Origin: CAIXPS01 sp034430115
GTDB lineage: Bacteria; Chloroflexota; Anaerolineae; J036; Brachytrichaceae
DNA: 64,000 bases
Direction: 5' to 3'
Assembly: GCA_034430115.1 (NCBI GenBank)
Contig: DAOUFG010000093.1
Location: 21,600-85,599 of the forward strand
Below are positions 44,684 to 52,555 of the stretch, in pieces (position 1 is the first letter of the stretch; the number at the start of each line of letters is the position of its first letter). Position numbers and translations under genes: made by a program. Below the pieces are notes generated by a model that saw only the letters and a program-made list of their open reading frames with translations, ran no database searches and had not been told where the DNA came from.

Positions 44684-44915
44684 AGCGCTCCGAGAGTTTG
44701 TTGATATACGCCAGAACCTCATCGAAGTTGTATCTGGCATCCACAAAGATGATGTACTCATTCGCATGGAGCCAGGACGATACTTCCCCAAAAGTCTTCA
44801 AGTGCTCAGCAAGCCCGGGTGTGCTATAGAACTCAATGGTGGGCTTGTTCGCACTCGTGACCTTAATCGAAGTCTCCATTTTGGGCGCACTAATAATCAC
44901 GGTGTCAAAAATCAT
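44673..44915 (-). CDS. Hypothetical phage protein
   Basis: 80 residues, alpha/beta; strong ribosome site AAGGAGATCAG. Starts the four-gene set 44915-43651. Function unknown. Confidence 0.75.
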   Translation of the reverse strand: MIFDTVIISAPKMETSIKVTSANKPTIEFYSTPGLAEHLKTFGEVSSWLHANEYIIFVDARYNFDEVLAYINKLSERYAK

Positions 44916-45074
44916 CTGATCTCCTTAAATGGGGCTGGTTCATTAAGACAAGGCTGTGTCGCGGGCCGCATTGACCACGGTCACTACCATCTGTAGAACC
45001 ATTTACCACTCACACTCAATTCGTGGCACCCAATCTGTTATCCCCATCGCGGTAGGGGAATGCAATACTGCCTG

Positions 45075-45521
45075 CTATGCCAGTTCCCGAATCCTCAATC
45101 TCCCCTCAAAGTGTGATGCGTCTGAAGGATTGCGGAGATACGCGATGGTCTCACCGTCATTCTCCACCTCATACCATCCGCGACGAACATGGGGGCGTGG
45201 AGTTGGCAAATGCCGGGGAACCAGCATGAGGTTGCAGCCGCGATTGTCGCTCTTGTCGCCATTCACATGCCCAATCTCGAACTCCTTCCCAAGCACTTTA
45301 TCTCCCCACATCGCATACGCGATGAACTGAGATACCTCGATAGTCGTAGTGCCGCCATCTCCCCTTGGGACACTGATGTTTGCGTGCCCTTTCGTTGTAT
45401 AGCTGGTAGCCGGTTTGTCTGTCTGTTTGCTCCAATACACCAGCCCATCTTTCACATCCACGAGAATTTGCCCCGTATCCACCAGGGTCTTGAGCAACTG
45501 TCTGTGCAATTCCGACTTCAT
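45075..45521 (-). CDS. HNH endonuclease family protein
   Basis: 148 residues from ATG at 45521 (AAGGAGAAGGT). The HNH-like motif is IGHVNGDKSDNRGCNLMLV (H-x-N-G-D-K-x-D-N-R-x-x-N-L). Probably a second free-standing homing endonuclease. It lies between the RNA polymerase gene and the next operon, a typical place for such elements. Confidence 0.82.
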   Translation of the reverse strand: MKSELHRQLLKTLVDTGQILVDVKDGLVYWSKQTDKPATSYTTKGHANISVPRGDGGTTTIEVSQFIAYAMWGDKVLGKEFEIGHVNGDKSDNRGCNLMLVPRHLPTPRPHVRRGWYEVENDGETIAYLRNPSDASHFEGRLRIRELA

Positions 45522-45569
45522 ACCTTCTCCTTGAAATAAAGGGGGAGCCATAAGCTCCCCCACTTTGCC

Positions 45570-48170
45570 TTAAAACCCTAATGACGCCCAGTACGCGGCG
45601 TCATCTTCACTGTGATGATTCGCAGCGACGTGCTCTGCCACACCAGCAGGGATTTCAATCCGCGAATCATCTTCAACCGAAACGGTAGAGAGTTCATGGA
45701 ACGTCTCAGCCACGAAAGACGCTCTCTTGCTTGGAGTTCCATCGGCCTTCTTTACTGGCTTGAAACTGACTAAATAGCGAGTGCCAATTACCGGAGTAGC
45801 ATCGCTCTGTGCGATGATCGCGTACTTATCCAACGCATTGCGATGCTCATCGAGGAATTGGAGCTTCACCGTGCGCTCTCCGCGCCGAGTGATAACCTCG
45901 CGGGCTTCGGTTACAACCTGATCTTTTGGATATATGGTGCGGCCATACACTATTCCACTAAATACAACTGGCTCCTTCCCAGGTTGATAGTCCTGGCGGA
46001 TTAGATCGAAGCAAATGTCCGGCAGCGCGGCAAAGAACAGGCTCCCTTTACTGTTTTCAGACTTCGTGAAGCATTCCCACAGGCCGGATGCAGCGGATTC
46101 CAGCTTCTCGCGGCTCCAAACACCTACCACGCTGGCCCAGGTATTGCGCCAGGCTTGGAATATTTCATGGCGGCGGGAATCCACATCCTCCTGGCACTCA
46201 TACATCTGGCTTAATGCCTCTACTGTCTGTTTGTAGAAAGCAACTGCTTGGTCGTGCCCCTCGCCAGAGCGAACCTTGATCCAAGACGCAAACTCATTGT
46301 TTGGCCTTGCGGTCCAATTCACCACCGGCATGTCCTGGTAGAAACGCTTGCCTAATGGAGTTCTATCGCTCACGAAGTGTGTAGGATTGATAACTGTCCC
46401 GTATTTAATTGCCTCAAATACGGTATCTTTGTACTTTGCCGCGATTTCCTTGTGCTCCATATCGCATACAGTCCACGGATGGACCTTGCCGTTGCTTAAC
46501 TCACGGTGAGCCACGTCGTTCTTGGTGATAAACAACCGAGCCCACTCGCGGATCGCGTTGACCAGATCGCGGTCCGGCGCACTAAACTTCTTAGCCGAAT
46601 CCACTGCCTTCTGAATCTCTTTGCAGAGAATTGCAGTAAGCAGGCCCACAAAACCATTGAGACTTGTTGGAATATCAGCTTTAGGATCGCGTGCAACCAG
46701 CATCTTGCGGAGCTTGGCAAGTTCAGGGCATGAGCGCATGTTCATCCCAATGCGATACGCTGTCACAAGGTCGGAGAGCGTATTGTTGGGCTCACCCACG
46801 TTCACCGACATCATGGTAGCCAATGCGTCGGCGCGAGATTGCGGGGTTGGAGCCTGTTCTGCGCGAACCTTATGTGGAGATGTCTCAGAATTAGCACGCA
46901 GCCAGTTCCACCACGCTTCCGTGGTTGGGCTCCCAACGGCAACGAAGTTGCCTTCGTCACCATCGAAGTCCAGCGCAGCGCGGTTGCAGGTTTTGTTATT
47001 AACGAAGAAGCACCCTTCCGGGGTATTCACGTCATTGACACATTCCACCGCAAACGCAGCGCGGGATTCCACAAATGGATTGCGGATACCAACATACTTG
47101 CCTTCAACCAGGCTCATTGGGTTGGTGCGGATGACGCCATCGGGGAGCAGGTGATCGCACTGGGCCATGAGACCTGTGCCGCGCATACCGCCGGTAAGTA
47201 CGATGCGCAAAGCCATCTTCGAGATAACCCCTTCGATTTGGCGGGTAACGCCCGTCATATACAGGAGCTTGTTATTCCCGATGTCTTTGCACAACTGAGA
47301 TAGGGACTTGAGGATGGTGGTAAATGCAACTTCGTCATCCTCATCGCGGATTTCTACCGCTTCAGCGAAGGTCTCTGGATCGCGGCTGATCTCCCAAAGG
47401 TGCTTTATCGCGGCAGGGGAATCAACTGCAATCGCGTCATCAACGGCCTTTGGGAACTTCTCTGCCACCTGATAGCCAATCTCAGACACATGAGCTTTGG
47501 CGAGTCTCACAACGCCCAATGGGAACTTGGTTTGGAAGAACTCGGGCAGTTCCGCGAGATTGCCTTTTACCATGCTCTTCGGGAGCACGAGATCGACACC
47601 ATCCGGCAGATCGGCGGGAGCAACAGTGCCCTTCACAACCACGCCGGTAGCTCCGAAATCGAAGCAACCGCGTACCTGGCCGACGCCATAGAGACCAGCC
47701 TTTGCACCCCAGGACTGGCGATACAAGCCGGAGCCATCGCCACACATCGGGTAATCATCCGCAACGCTCTGCACACCACCGGCAATCATGTGGATTGAAA
47801 CGCATGGAGTGAACAGCACTCCCAGGCGGATGATGTCTTTGACACCAAACCAGCCGTCGAAGTGCGCGGCAGTCTCATCGTCCACGGCATACAGCATGGA
47901 CGACTTCGCAGACGAATTGGCATTGATAACGCGGTAGTGCAATCCTTCGTGCTCGATCCCTTGCTCTGTCAGGACTTTGAGCGCGGCAGGCAAATCGCCT
48001 TCCTCGCGGAAAGCCTTGAGATTCAGGATGATGTAGCGTGCGCCGAGTATGTCGATGAGCTTATGGAAGTATTCGATACGCTTGGTTGGGCTCCCAACCG
48101 TGAATGGAGCACCAGGATTTAAGGTAAGAATAGTGATCTCGCGGGCGATATTAGTTGTAGAATCTTGCAC
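45570..48170 (-). CDS. Two-barrel (QDE-1/YonO-like) phage RNA polymerase
   Basis: 866 residues, single chain. Catalytic motif D-F-D-G-D at residues 401-405 (bases 46956-46970), preceded by G-K-Y-V-G-I-R-N-P (357-365), like the GKVLVxRNP strand of eukaryotic RdRPs. Upstream elements in the same order as RdRPs are CGDGSG (143-148), GQVRGCFDFGATGVV (164-178) and LPKSMVKG (196-203). This superfamily includes QDE-1, YonO of phage SPbeta and the crAss-like virion polymerases, DNA-dependent or RNA-dependent. GTG start at 48170 with AAGGAG. Likely transcribes a phage gene class. The inverted repeat IR-5 lies in its 5' codons and IR-4 just after the catalytic motif. Confidence 0.9.
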   Translation of the reverse strand: MQDSTTNIAREITILTLNPGAPFTVGSPTKRIEYFHKLIDILGARYIILNLKAFREEGDLPAALKVLTEQGIEHEGLHYRVINANSSAKSSMLYAVDDETAAHFDGWFGVKDIIRLGVLFTPCVSIHMIAGGVQSVADDYPMCGDGSGLYRQSWGAKAGLYGVGQVRGCFDFGATGVVVKGTVAPADLPDGVDLVLPKSMVKGNLAELPEFFQTKFPLGVVRLAKAHVSEIGYQVAEKFPKAVDDAIAVDSPAAIKHLWEISRDPETFAEAVEIRDEDDEVAFTTILKSLSQLCKDIGNNKLLYMTGVTRQIEGVISKMALRIVLTGGMRGTGLMAQCDHLLPDGVIRTNPMSLVEGKYVGIRNPFVESRAAFAVECVNDVNTPEGCFFVNNKTCNRAALDFDGDEGNFVAVGSPTTEAWWNWLRANSETSPHKVRAEQAPTPQSRADALATMMSVNVGEPNNTLSDLVTAYRIGMNMRSCPELAKLRKMLVARDPKADIPTSLNGFVGLLTAILCKEIQKAVDSAKKFSAPDRDLVNAIREWARLFITKNDVAHRELSNGKVHPWTVCDMEHKEIAAKYKDTVFEAIKYGTVINPTHFVSDRTPLGKRFYQDMPVVNWTARPNNEFASWIKVRSGEGHDQAVAFYKQTVEALSQMYECQEDVDSRRHEIFQAWRNTWASVVGVWSREKLESAASGLWECFTKSENSKGSLFFAALPDICFDLIRQDYQPGKEPVVFSGIVYGRTIYPKDQVVTEAREVITRRGERTVKLQFLDEHRNALDKYAIIAQSDATPVIGTRYLVSFKPVKKADGTPSKRASFVAETFHELSTVSVEDDSRIEIPAGVAEHVAANHHSEDDAAYWASLGF
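46923..46937. repeat. Phage inverted repeat IR-4
   Basis: GGTTGGGCTCCCAAC inside the RNA polymerase gene, 19 bases beyond the DFDGD codons (codes V-G-S-P-T). Confidence 0.75.
48084..48099. repeat. Phage inverted repeat IR-5
   Basis: GGTTGGGCTCCCAACC, perfect 7-bp arms, in codons 24-29 of the RNA polymerase (codes V-G-S-P-T). Close to the start, so a bound protein could block transcription. Confidence 0.75.
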
Positions 48171-48271
48171 GATGACTCCTTATGAACTTGGGGTTATCGG
48201 GAGAGTTGGGAACTCTCCGAGGAATGGGAAGGCTCTTGCTGCTAACAGGGGCCTTCTAAACTAGGGGTAAC
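48171..48271. promoter_or_regulatory. Divergent region between the RNA polymerase and the rightward genes
   Basis: A 101-base gap between opposite strands. It holds a perfect 8-bp inverted repeat GGAGAGTT-GGG-AACTCTCC at 48200-48218. I see no sigma70-type -35/-10 pair reading into the polymerase gene. A regulator-binding or control site is likely. Confidence 0.55.
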
Positions 48272-48508
48272 ATGAAAAAGACACTGTATCTCGTTGCGCT
48301 ATTTCTCGTGGTTATCAGCTTCTCGCTGACACCGCCTAGTGGACTAATCACAATGGCGATTGCCATAGTGATCTTTGGGGCTCTTTTGGCTATCAATATA
48401 GATATGCCTCACAAAACTCCCGAGGAAAAATCTGAACTCTTCTGGCGGCTTATGGTGCTAGACGCAATGCGCGATCACGGTAGCCATAACGACAACCATA
48501 AATCTTGA
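48272..48508 (+). CDS. Small membrane protein
   Basis: 78 residues with two hydrophobic helices (LYLVALFLVVISFSL; MAIAIVIFGALLAI) and a charged C-terminal tail. First of a rightward pair. Function unknown. Confidence 0.75.
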   Translation: MKKTLYLVALFLVVISFSLTPPSGLITMAIAIVIFGALLAINIDMPHKTPEEKSELFWRLMVLDAMRDHGSHNDNHKS

Positions 48509-48511
48509 GTT

Positions 48512-48949
48512 ATGAAGAAATCTAAGGTTATAGTAACGGCGTGCGTGATCGGCACGCTTGGTCTTGCTGTATTGCTTACCACGCAAAGTTATATCTTCGA
48601 GCCCCCGCAGAATCTTGCAATGCGCTTTATTGAGAGGAATATAACAAAGGCAGATATTACTGTTGACAGTCTATATGGCCCTGAACTTCAGTGGAAGACG
48701 CTTTGGGCCATGTGTAGTGTCTATGGTCCATGTACATATCCTGTCGAAGGTCAGGTGGTTCGTGATGGCCCTAATGGAACTACAGAGATAACAATCATAT
48801 TCACGCCAACATCTTCCAAGACAGATAACTTCATCAATCGAAGAATGGGTGCATTCTTTAGTGAAGAGAAAGTTGATGGGCATTGGTCGCTTAGGTGTGC
48901 AGAACTCTTGGATGTCAACGAGTTAAATCGGCATGATATATGCAAGTGA
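48512..48949 (+). CDS. Exported small protein
   Basis: 145 residues. A signal-like N-terminus KKSKVIVTACVIGTLGLAVLL. The rest is beta-rich with two to three Cys. Starts 4 bases after the preceding stop. Unknown function. Confidence 0.75.
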   Translation: MKKSKVIVTACVIGTLGLAVLLTTQSYIFEPPQNLAMRFIERNITKADITVDSLYGPELQWKTLWAMCSVYGPCTYPVEGQVVRDGPNGTTEITIIFTPTSSKTDNFINRRMGAFFSEEKVDGHWSLRCAELLDVNELNRHDICK

Positions 48950-48969
48950 CGCACTGAAGGAGAAATAGA

Positions 48970-49149
48970 GTGTTTTGGGGAATCTTTGCAACCGTTGTCA
49001 CACTCGTCTTCATGCTCTTGTACAACCATGAAGAGAAGGGTGAACAAGGCGAAACGGTAGATGAAAGAATGGCGAGGCACCAGCGGCAACAGGTCGAGGA
49101 ATTTGAAAGGCGTCGTCGCGCACGCTGGGCTCAGCAACTTAAGAAGTGA
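48970..49149 (+). CDS. 59-residue membrane microprotein
   Basis: Read from GTG at 48970 with AAGGAGAAATAGA ribosome site to TGA at 49149. An N-terminal membrane helix (FWGIFATVVTLVFMLLY) is followed by a strongly charged tail (REEF/RRRRARW type). Contains the motif ACGGTAGA at 49054 in frame (ETVDE). Third gene of the small-membrane-protein set. Confidence 0.72.
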   Translation: MFWGIFATVVTLVFMLLYNHEEKGEQGETVDERMARHQRQQVEEFERRRRARWAQQLKK

Positions 49150-49220
49150 TTGGGCAATCCGCAGGTCTGTGGTAGCCCAAGGGCATCAGACCTGCGTGTA
49201 ACCATTCAGTTGCATAGACG

Positions 49221-49523
49221 CTATTTCCGCGTGCATGGCTTGTGGGCCATGTAGCGAACGCCGCCCTCACGGTTGCGATTGACCGCGAGATTGCCATCCG
49301 GGAAGTGAGCTACCGCGAGGTTCACGAACTCGCCAACTCCCAAGCCCTTTGTCTCTTCGGGCTTGAAACCGAGAACTGTGGCGTATTGCGGGTTCTTGAA
49401 CGTCACATGCACGCCCTCTTCGTCGAGGCGGTTCATCTTCAGCCCAACGCGGGCCTTTGTGCCATCCTGAGACAGACGAACGAAAGTCACGAAACCAGTA
49501 GCGAAACCGTACCTTGTAGACAT
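49221..49523 (-). CDS. Hypothetical phage protein
   Basis: 100 residues, beta-rich (RYGFATGFVTFVRLSQDGTKARVGLKM). ATG with AAGGAGATTGAA. Bounded by terminators on the far side. No known family. Confidence 0.75.
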   Translation of the reverse strand: MSTRYGFATGFVTFVRLSQDGTKARVGLKMNRLDEEGVHVTFKNPQYATVLGFKPEETKGLGVGEFVNLAVAHFPDGNLAVNRNREGGVRYMAHKPCTRK

Positions 49524-49544
49524 TTCAATCTCCTTGAAAAATAG

Positions 49545-49571
49545 AAAGGCCCGCGATTATGCGGGCCTTTT
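49545..49571. terminator. Bidirectional terminator
   Basis: AAAGGCCCGC-GATTAT-GCGGGCCTTT, with T-runs on both strands; between the genes at 49221-49523 and 49574-49897. Confidence 0.9.
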
Positions 49572-49573
49572 GC

Positions 49574-49897
49574 TTACTTAATGCCGTAAATCGACCAGAA
49601 ATCGCCTGCTTTGGCGTCCTGGTTCAAATTGAGACAATGCTGGCGGAGCGCACCAGTCTCCATGCAGCCGATCAGCATCCCTCTGTAGAAGTTATCCTTC
49701 AACTTTTGGGTAGCTACGGGCGTTGGCTCCTGAATCGGATTAGGAATACGTGGAGCAATAGCCGTTGGCTTGACTCTCGCGGCACTTGTTACTCCTGGTA
49801 TGCACAATCCAGCGATGAGCGCGGCCACGAGAATCACAAGCACGACGATATGAGATTTGTGTTTCGTAAATCCTCCATAGACAAAAAAGACCCGCAT
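49574..49897 (-). CDS. Small exported protein (start uncertain)
   Basis: About 100 residues. A signal peptide-like segment (IVVLVILVAALIAGLC) then Pro/Thr-rich and a C-terminal Cys-containing part. The ATG at 49897 lies inside the terminator hairpin at 49884-49912. A good SD (GGAGGA) follows it, without an ordinary start codon behind it. The real start may be a rare codon. Confidence 0.5.
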   Translation of the reverse strand: MRVFFVYGGFTKHKSHIVVLVILVAALIAGLCIPGVTSAARVKPTAIAPRIPNPIQEPTPVATQKLKDNFYRGMLIGCMETGALRQHCLNLNQDAKAGDFWSIYGIK

Positions 49898-49912
49898 GAT
49901 CGCGGGTCTTTC
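49884..49912. terminator. Intrinsic terminator
   Basis: AAAAGACCCGC-ATGATC-GCGGGTCTTT. TCTACCGTATTCAG precedes it on the minus strand (49920). Confidence 0.85.
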
Positions 49913-49993
49913 ACTGAATACGGTAGATTTACTTAAGGATCGTGGCGTATATAGCACTGAAGTCAGATGGCTTCATTCTGCTCAGCTATTACT

Positions 49994-50009
49994 GGTTGGG
50001 ACCCCAACT
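49994..50009. repeat. Phage inverted repeat IR-6
   Basis: GGTTGGGACCCCAACT between genes (49958-50024). Confidence 0.65.
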
Positions 50010-50024
50010 GGTACATCGCGGATA

Positions 50025-50465
50025 TTAACGACCTGCATACTTCCTCGCTTTGCGGCGGTCTGTTAGTCGCTTGCGCTTATCGCGGCTATTGCGCATGGCT
50101 TGGCGCTTACGGCTCCATCGCGGCTGATCGTCATCATCAATTGGCTTATCTGCCCGATTCCCCTCAGCTACATCTATAGGGATAGGATCGTTGATGCCCG
50201 TATCGGCCTTATACGCGGCCGAGGCCACACAACGGGAATGTGTGCCCTTCATTGAGCGGTAGAAGCGCTCATGGCACTCGATGTAGTCCACCCTGAATCC
50301 TTCGCGGGTAAAACAACCATTGGGGCTGGATAGCCACACTTTCGCGGGAGATATTCTCGTAACGCGGCCACCTTCGCCCTCAATATACTGAATCTGCTTA
50401 CGCACCTGCTTCCAGGTGCCCCAGAAGAACGTTGTCCTGTTTCGATAGCGGAGTAGTTTGCTCAT
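50025..50465 (-). CDS. Hypothetical phage protein, basic
   Basis: 146 residues from ATG at 50465 (longer starts are possible). Basic C-terminus rich in Arg/Lys (SRKRQAMRNSRDKRKRLTDRRKARKYAGR, in shorter blocks). Nucleic-acid binding is likely. No ribosome site clear. Confidence 0.55.
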   Translation of the reverse strand: MSKLLRYRNRTTFFWGTWKQVRKQIQYIEGEGGRVTRISPAKVWLSSPNGCFTREGFRVDYIECHERFYRSMKGTHSRCVASAAYKADTGINDPIPIDVAEGNRADKPIDDDDQPRWSRKRQAMRNSRDKRKRLTDRRKARKYAGR

Positions 50466-50843
50466 AGATGAAGTCGCTTGCGCAGCAATACTCGTCGAAA
50501 GAGACCTAATATGCCCACTCAATCGCGGCACCGATAGCATCAACCGGATGATTCTCTATATGCTCACTGTGCTCGTGATAGAGGATAAGAGAAGATGAAT
50601 GGGCTCCTTTGTTATGTAGTGAACTTTTGAAAGAGAGGGGAGAATGGTTATCCCAAGCGGGAGGGGGATTTTATCCCAAGTCACCCCTCCACTTGGGATA
50701 TATTGATACTCTTTATCTCCGTTTACGCAACACTCCCGCAATGAGTGCGCGGCTCCGACTCACTTCTACCGTTCTTGGGGAGCGAGTGCACTCCCCAGGA
50801 GAGCGGTAGATTACTGTTTACTATTTCGCTCTCGGGAGCGAAA
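50466..50843. promoter_or_regulatory. 378-base control region with operator-like repeats
   Basis: ATCCCAAG at 50650-50657 and 50673-50680, inverted CTTGGGAT at 50692-50699; the outer pair extends to a 15-base stem with GGAGGGG/CCCCTCC. Further on, TCTACCG (50765) and CGGTAGA (50804) form the outer arms around GGGGAG/CTCCCC. Lies between a leftward gene and a rightward HTH gene. No gene seen here. Confidence 0.55.
50765..50810. repeat. Hairpin with TCTACCG/CGGTAGA arms (a)
   Basis: Outer arms TCTACCG (50765-50771) and CGGTAGA (50804-50810), inner arms TTGGGGAG/CTCCCCA. Confidence 0.65.
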
Positions 50844-51080
50844 ATGCAAAACATGAAGCGATACACAGCTAAAGGTGCTGCCAAGGCGTTGGGGATTAGC
50901 CCAAGTACGCTGCGCAGCCGAGCCAGAGTGAGAGGGATTGGGTCTCACCACGGGCGGATGTGGTACATCCGCGAAGACCAACTGCCCGCGTTGAAAGCGA
51001 AGGGTAGACGCGGCAACCCCAACTGGCGCGAGGCGAAGCGTGGAAACCAAGTGGATTGGCGCGATCTCCCAGCCGCGTAG
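50844..51080 (+). CDS. Small HTH (MerR-like) DNA-binding protein
   Basis: 78 residues. A winged helix-turn-helix of the excisionase/MerR type: YTAKGAAKALGISPSTLRSRARVRGI, then GRMWYIREDQLPAL. Likely phage regulator of the repeat-rich region upstream. ATG at 50844 or 50853. Confidence 0.75.
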   Translation: MQNMKRYTAKGAAKALGISPSTLRSRARVRGIGSHHGRMWYIREDQLPALKAKGRRGNPNWREAKRGNQVDWRDLPAA

Positions 51081-51140
51081 TCAGTCGAACACCCGTTCTA
51101 CCATGCCCGATTTTGGCCTTCCCAGGGCCTACAAGGGCCT

Positions 51141-51181
51141 TCTACCGTGATGTGCGAGTAAATCTCCATGTGCACGGTAGA
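51141..51181. repeat. Hairpin with TCTACCG/CGGTAGA arms (b)
   Basis: TCTACCG at 51141-51147 and CGGTAGA at 51175-51181, spaced 27 bases, with internal GTGC/GTGC matches. Confidence 0.55.
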
Positions 51182-51205
51182 GGCCTCGCAAATCGCTTCC
51201 TGCGC

Positions 51206-51220
51206 GGTTGGGCTCCCAGC
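51206..51220. repeat. Phage inverted repeat IR-7
   Basis: GGTTGGGCTCCCAGC, directly after the stop codon of the 98-residue gene. Confidence 0.65.
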
Positions 51221-51516
51221 TAATAGGGGAGATCAAGGGATAGTGAAACGATCACCTCTGTCGCATCGAGAACGCCAAGTTCTCTCAAACCACGCCAGAA
51301 CCACATATAGGTGTCGCGGCTGACTGGGGTGCCAAGCCCAATCCCGCCATAATCCAGGCCCCACTCGTCCGAGCACACGAAGTAGTTGTGCAACGGGTGA
51401 TCGTAGCCGTGCATCAATTCAACCGATTCGCCGGCGATGGCCGGGGCTTTGACGCCAGCGAGCCTGCAAGCAGAAGACAGTTGTGCAGGGGTGACAGTTG
51501 TGAAGTATTGGGACAT
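51220..51516 (-). CDS. Hypothetical phage protein
   Basis: 98 residues with ribosome site AAGGAGAATC. Aromatic-rich middle (HNYFVCSDEWGLDYGGIG). No family recognised. Confidence 0.7.
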   Translation of the reverse strand: MSQYFTTVTPAQLSSACRLAGVKAPAIAGESVELMHGYDHPLHNYFVCSDEWGLDYGGIGLGTPVSRDTYMWFWRGLRELGVLDATEVIVSLSLDLPY

Positions 51517-51537
51517 GATTCTCCTTGAAAATAGGCA

Positions 51538-51575
51538 TCTACCGCGTTAATGGAAGGGCCATCAGCGCGGTAGAG
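51538..51575. repeat. Hairpin with TCTACCG/CGGTAGA arms (c)
   Basis: TCTACCGCG / CGCGGTAGA, 9-bp outer arms, and ATGG/CCAT inner arms; just upstream of the 98-residue gene on its coding strand. Confidence 0.7.
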
Positions 51576-51624
51576 AAATGTGGATAACAACGGATTCAGA
51601 GCGCCGCTTGCGGCTAGGATGCCA

Positions 51625-51735
51625 CTACGCGGGGACGATCCTGGCCGCGAAGTCGGGAAATTCGTCTGCGAAGGATAGACAATCGGCCAGGCTGCCGGAA
51701 AAAGCGAGCACGCCGTCGAGAAATAGGTTGTACAT
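51625..51735 (-). CDS. 36-residue microprotein
   Basis: Read from ATG at 51735 (SD GGAGCAAT) to TAG at 51625. Sequence YNLFLDGVLAFSGSLADCLSF type, with hydrophobic stretches, no charge cluster. Directly follows the 33-residue gene. Small and so uncertain. Confidence 0.5.
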   Translation of the reverse strand: MYNLFLDGVLAFSGSLADCLSFADEFPDFAARIVPA

Positions 51736-51742
51736 ATTGCTC

Positions 51743-51844
51743 CTATGCAAGGATCAAAACCGCGAGGATGAACACAACCGCGAGGACGACTAGAACGCAG
51801 CCAGCGCGGGGATTGGCTGGCTGCGCAGAGGGATGAATAAGCAT
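51743..51844 (-). CDS. 33-residue single-span membrane microprotein
   Basis: ATG overlaps the stop of the upstream gene (TAATG), read to TAG at 51743. A hydrophobic helix (CVLVVLAVVFILAVLILA) takes most of the protein. Such phage micro-membrane proteins may act in lysis or signalling. Confidence 0.55.
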   Translation of the reverse strand: MLIHPSAQPANPRAGCVLVVLAVVFILAVLILA

Positions 51845-52518
51845 TACCAGGACACCACGTAGCGGATCGCCTGTTGACCGTAGATCGAGTCGTTGGGGCG
51901 GATGGCGGATACGGTGGCCTTGTGCTCTGTAGCGATCTTGTTGGCAGCATCGCTGGCCTGGCTGGGTAGCCCTTCAACGATAACTTCGTGTGCGCAAGTT
52001 GCCATTACAAAGAAACCGGCCTTCATCGCGGGGTCAGAAGCCTTTTTCTGGCTCTCGTGCACAGGATTAACACCATGAGCCGCGAGCCAACCGCGATAGT
52101 CGTGGTATAGAGCGCCATCATTGCCGGTCTTCACAAGCTCCCAGCCAATAGCGCGGTTACAGACCGTGCGATAGAGCTCTCCCTGCTTGGCCCACTTGTC
52201 AGCAAGCTTGCGAAAGGCGCTCTTCTGCCCGGATTTATGGGCATTGGAAGCGTTAATGATCGCGTTCTTAATGCTCCCGCCGATGGCTTCGAGTACATCG
52301 TGCTCGATCAAATGCTCATTCGTGTTGATGGCAGTTGGGCTCCCAACCGCCTGCTTGTCTAGTACGTTGTGGCGTGCATCGCGCATATAGACGCCAGCCT
52401 TATAGAGAGAAACAGCCTCATCGCGGGTAATCTGCACCTCACGATTGCCACTGCGAGCCATAAAGCGGTTGTTATCGAGGACAACGAAAGAAGAAACAGA
52501 AGAGCAGTTAATAGACAT
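51844..52518 (-). CDS. Hypothetical phage protein
   Basis: 224 residues from ATG at 52518 with GGAGGTTCATA. Recognisable stretches: VVLDNNRFMARSGNREVQITRDEAVSLYKAG; RYVVSW at the end. Carries IR-8 in frame (AVGSPT). Function unknown. Confidence 0.7.
   Translation of the reverse strand: MSINCSSVSSFVVLDNNRFMARSGNREVQITRDEAVSLYKAGVYMRDARHNVLDKQAVGSPTAINTNEHLIEHDVLEAIGGSIKNAIINASNAHKSGQKSAFRKLADKWAKQGELYRTVCNRAIGWELVKTGNDGALYHDYRGWLAAHGVNPVHESQKKASDPAMKAGFFVMATCAHEVIVEGLPSQASDAANKIATEHKATVSAIRPNDSIYGQQAIRYVVSW
52333..52348. repeat. Phage inverted repeat IR-8
   Basis: AGTTGGGCTCCCAACC inside the gene at 51844-52518. Confidence 0.7.
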
Positions 52519-52555
52519 TATGAACCTCCAAGAGGAATGAGTGGAAATACGGGGA

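Noticed and set aside
44421..44996. Rightward gene opposite three leftward genes
   Set aside because: The leftward genes have ribosome sites and 4-base overlaps; this frame has none.
45570..48170. RNA polymerase beta' subunit fragment of the host
   Set aside because: Length, single DxDGD in a short protein, RdRP-type motif order and phage operon exclude it.
51414..51977. Leftward 187-residue frame
   Set aside because: Overlaps better-supported small genes; Pro/Arg/Ser-rich shadow.
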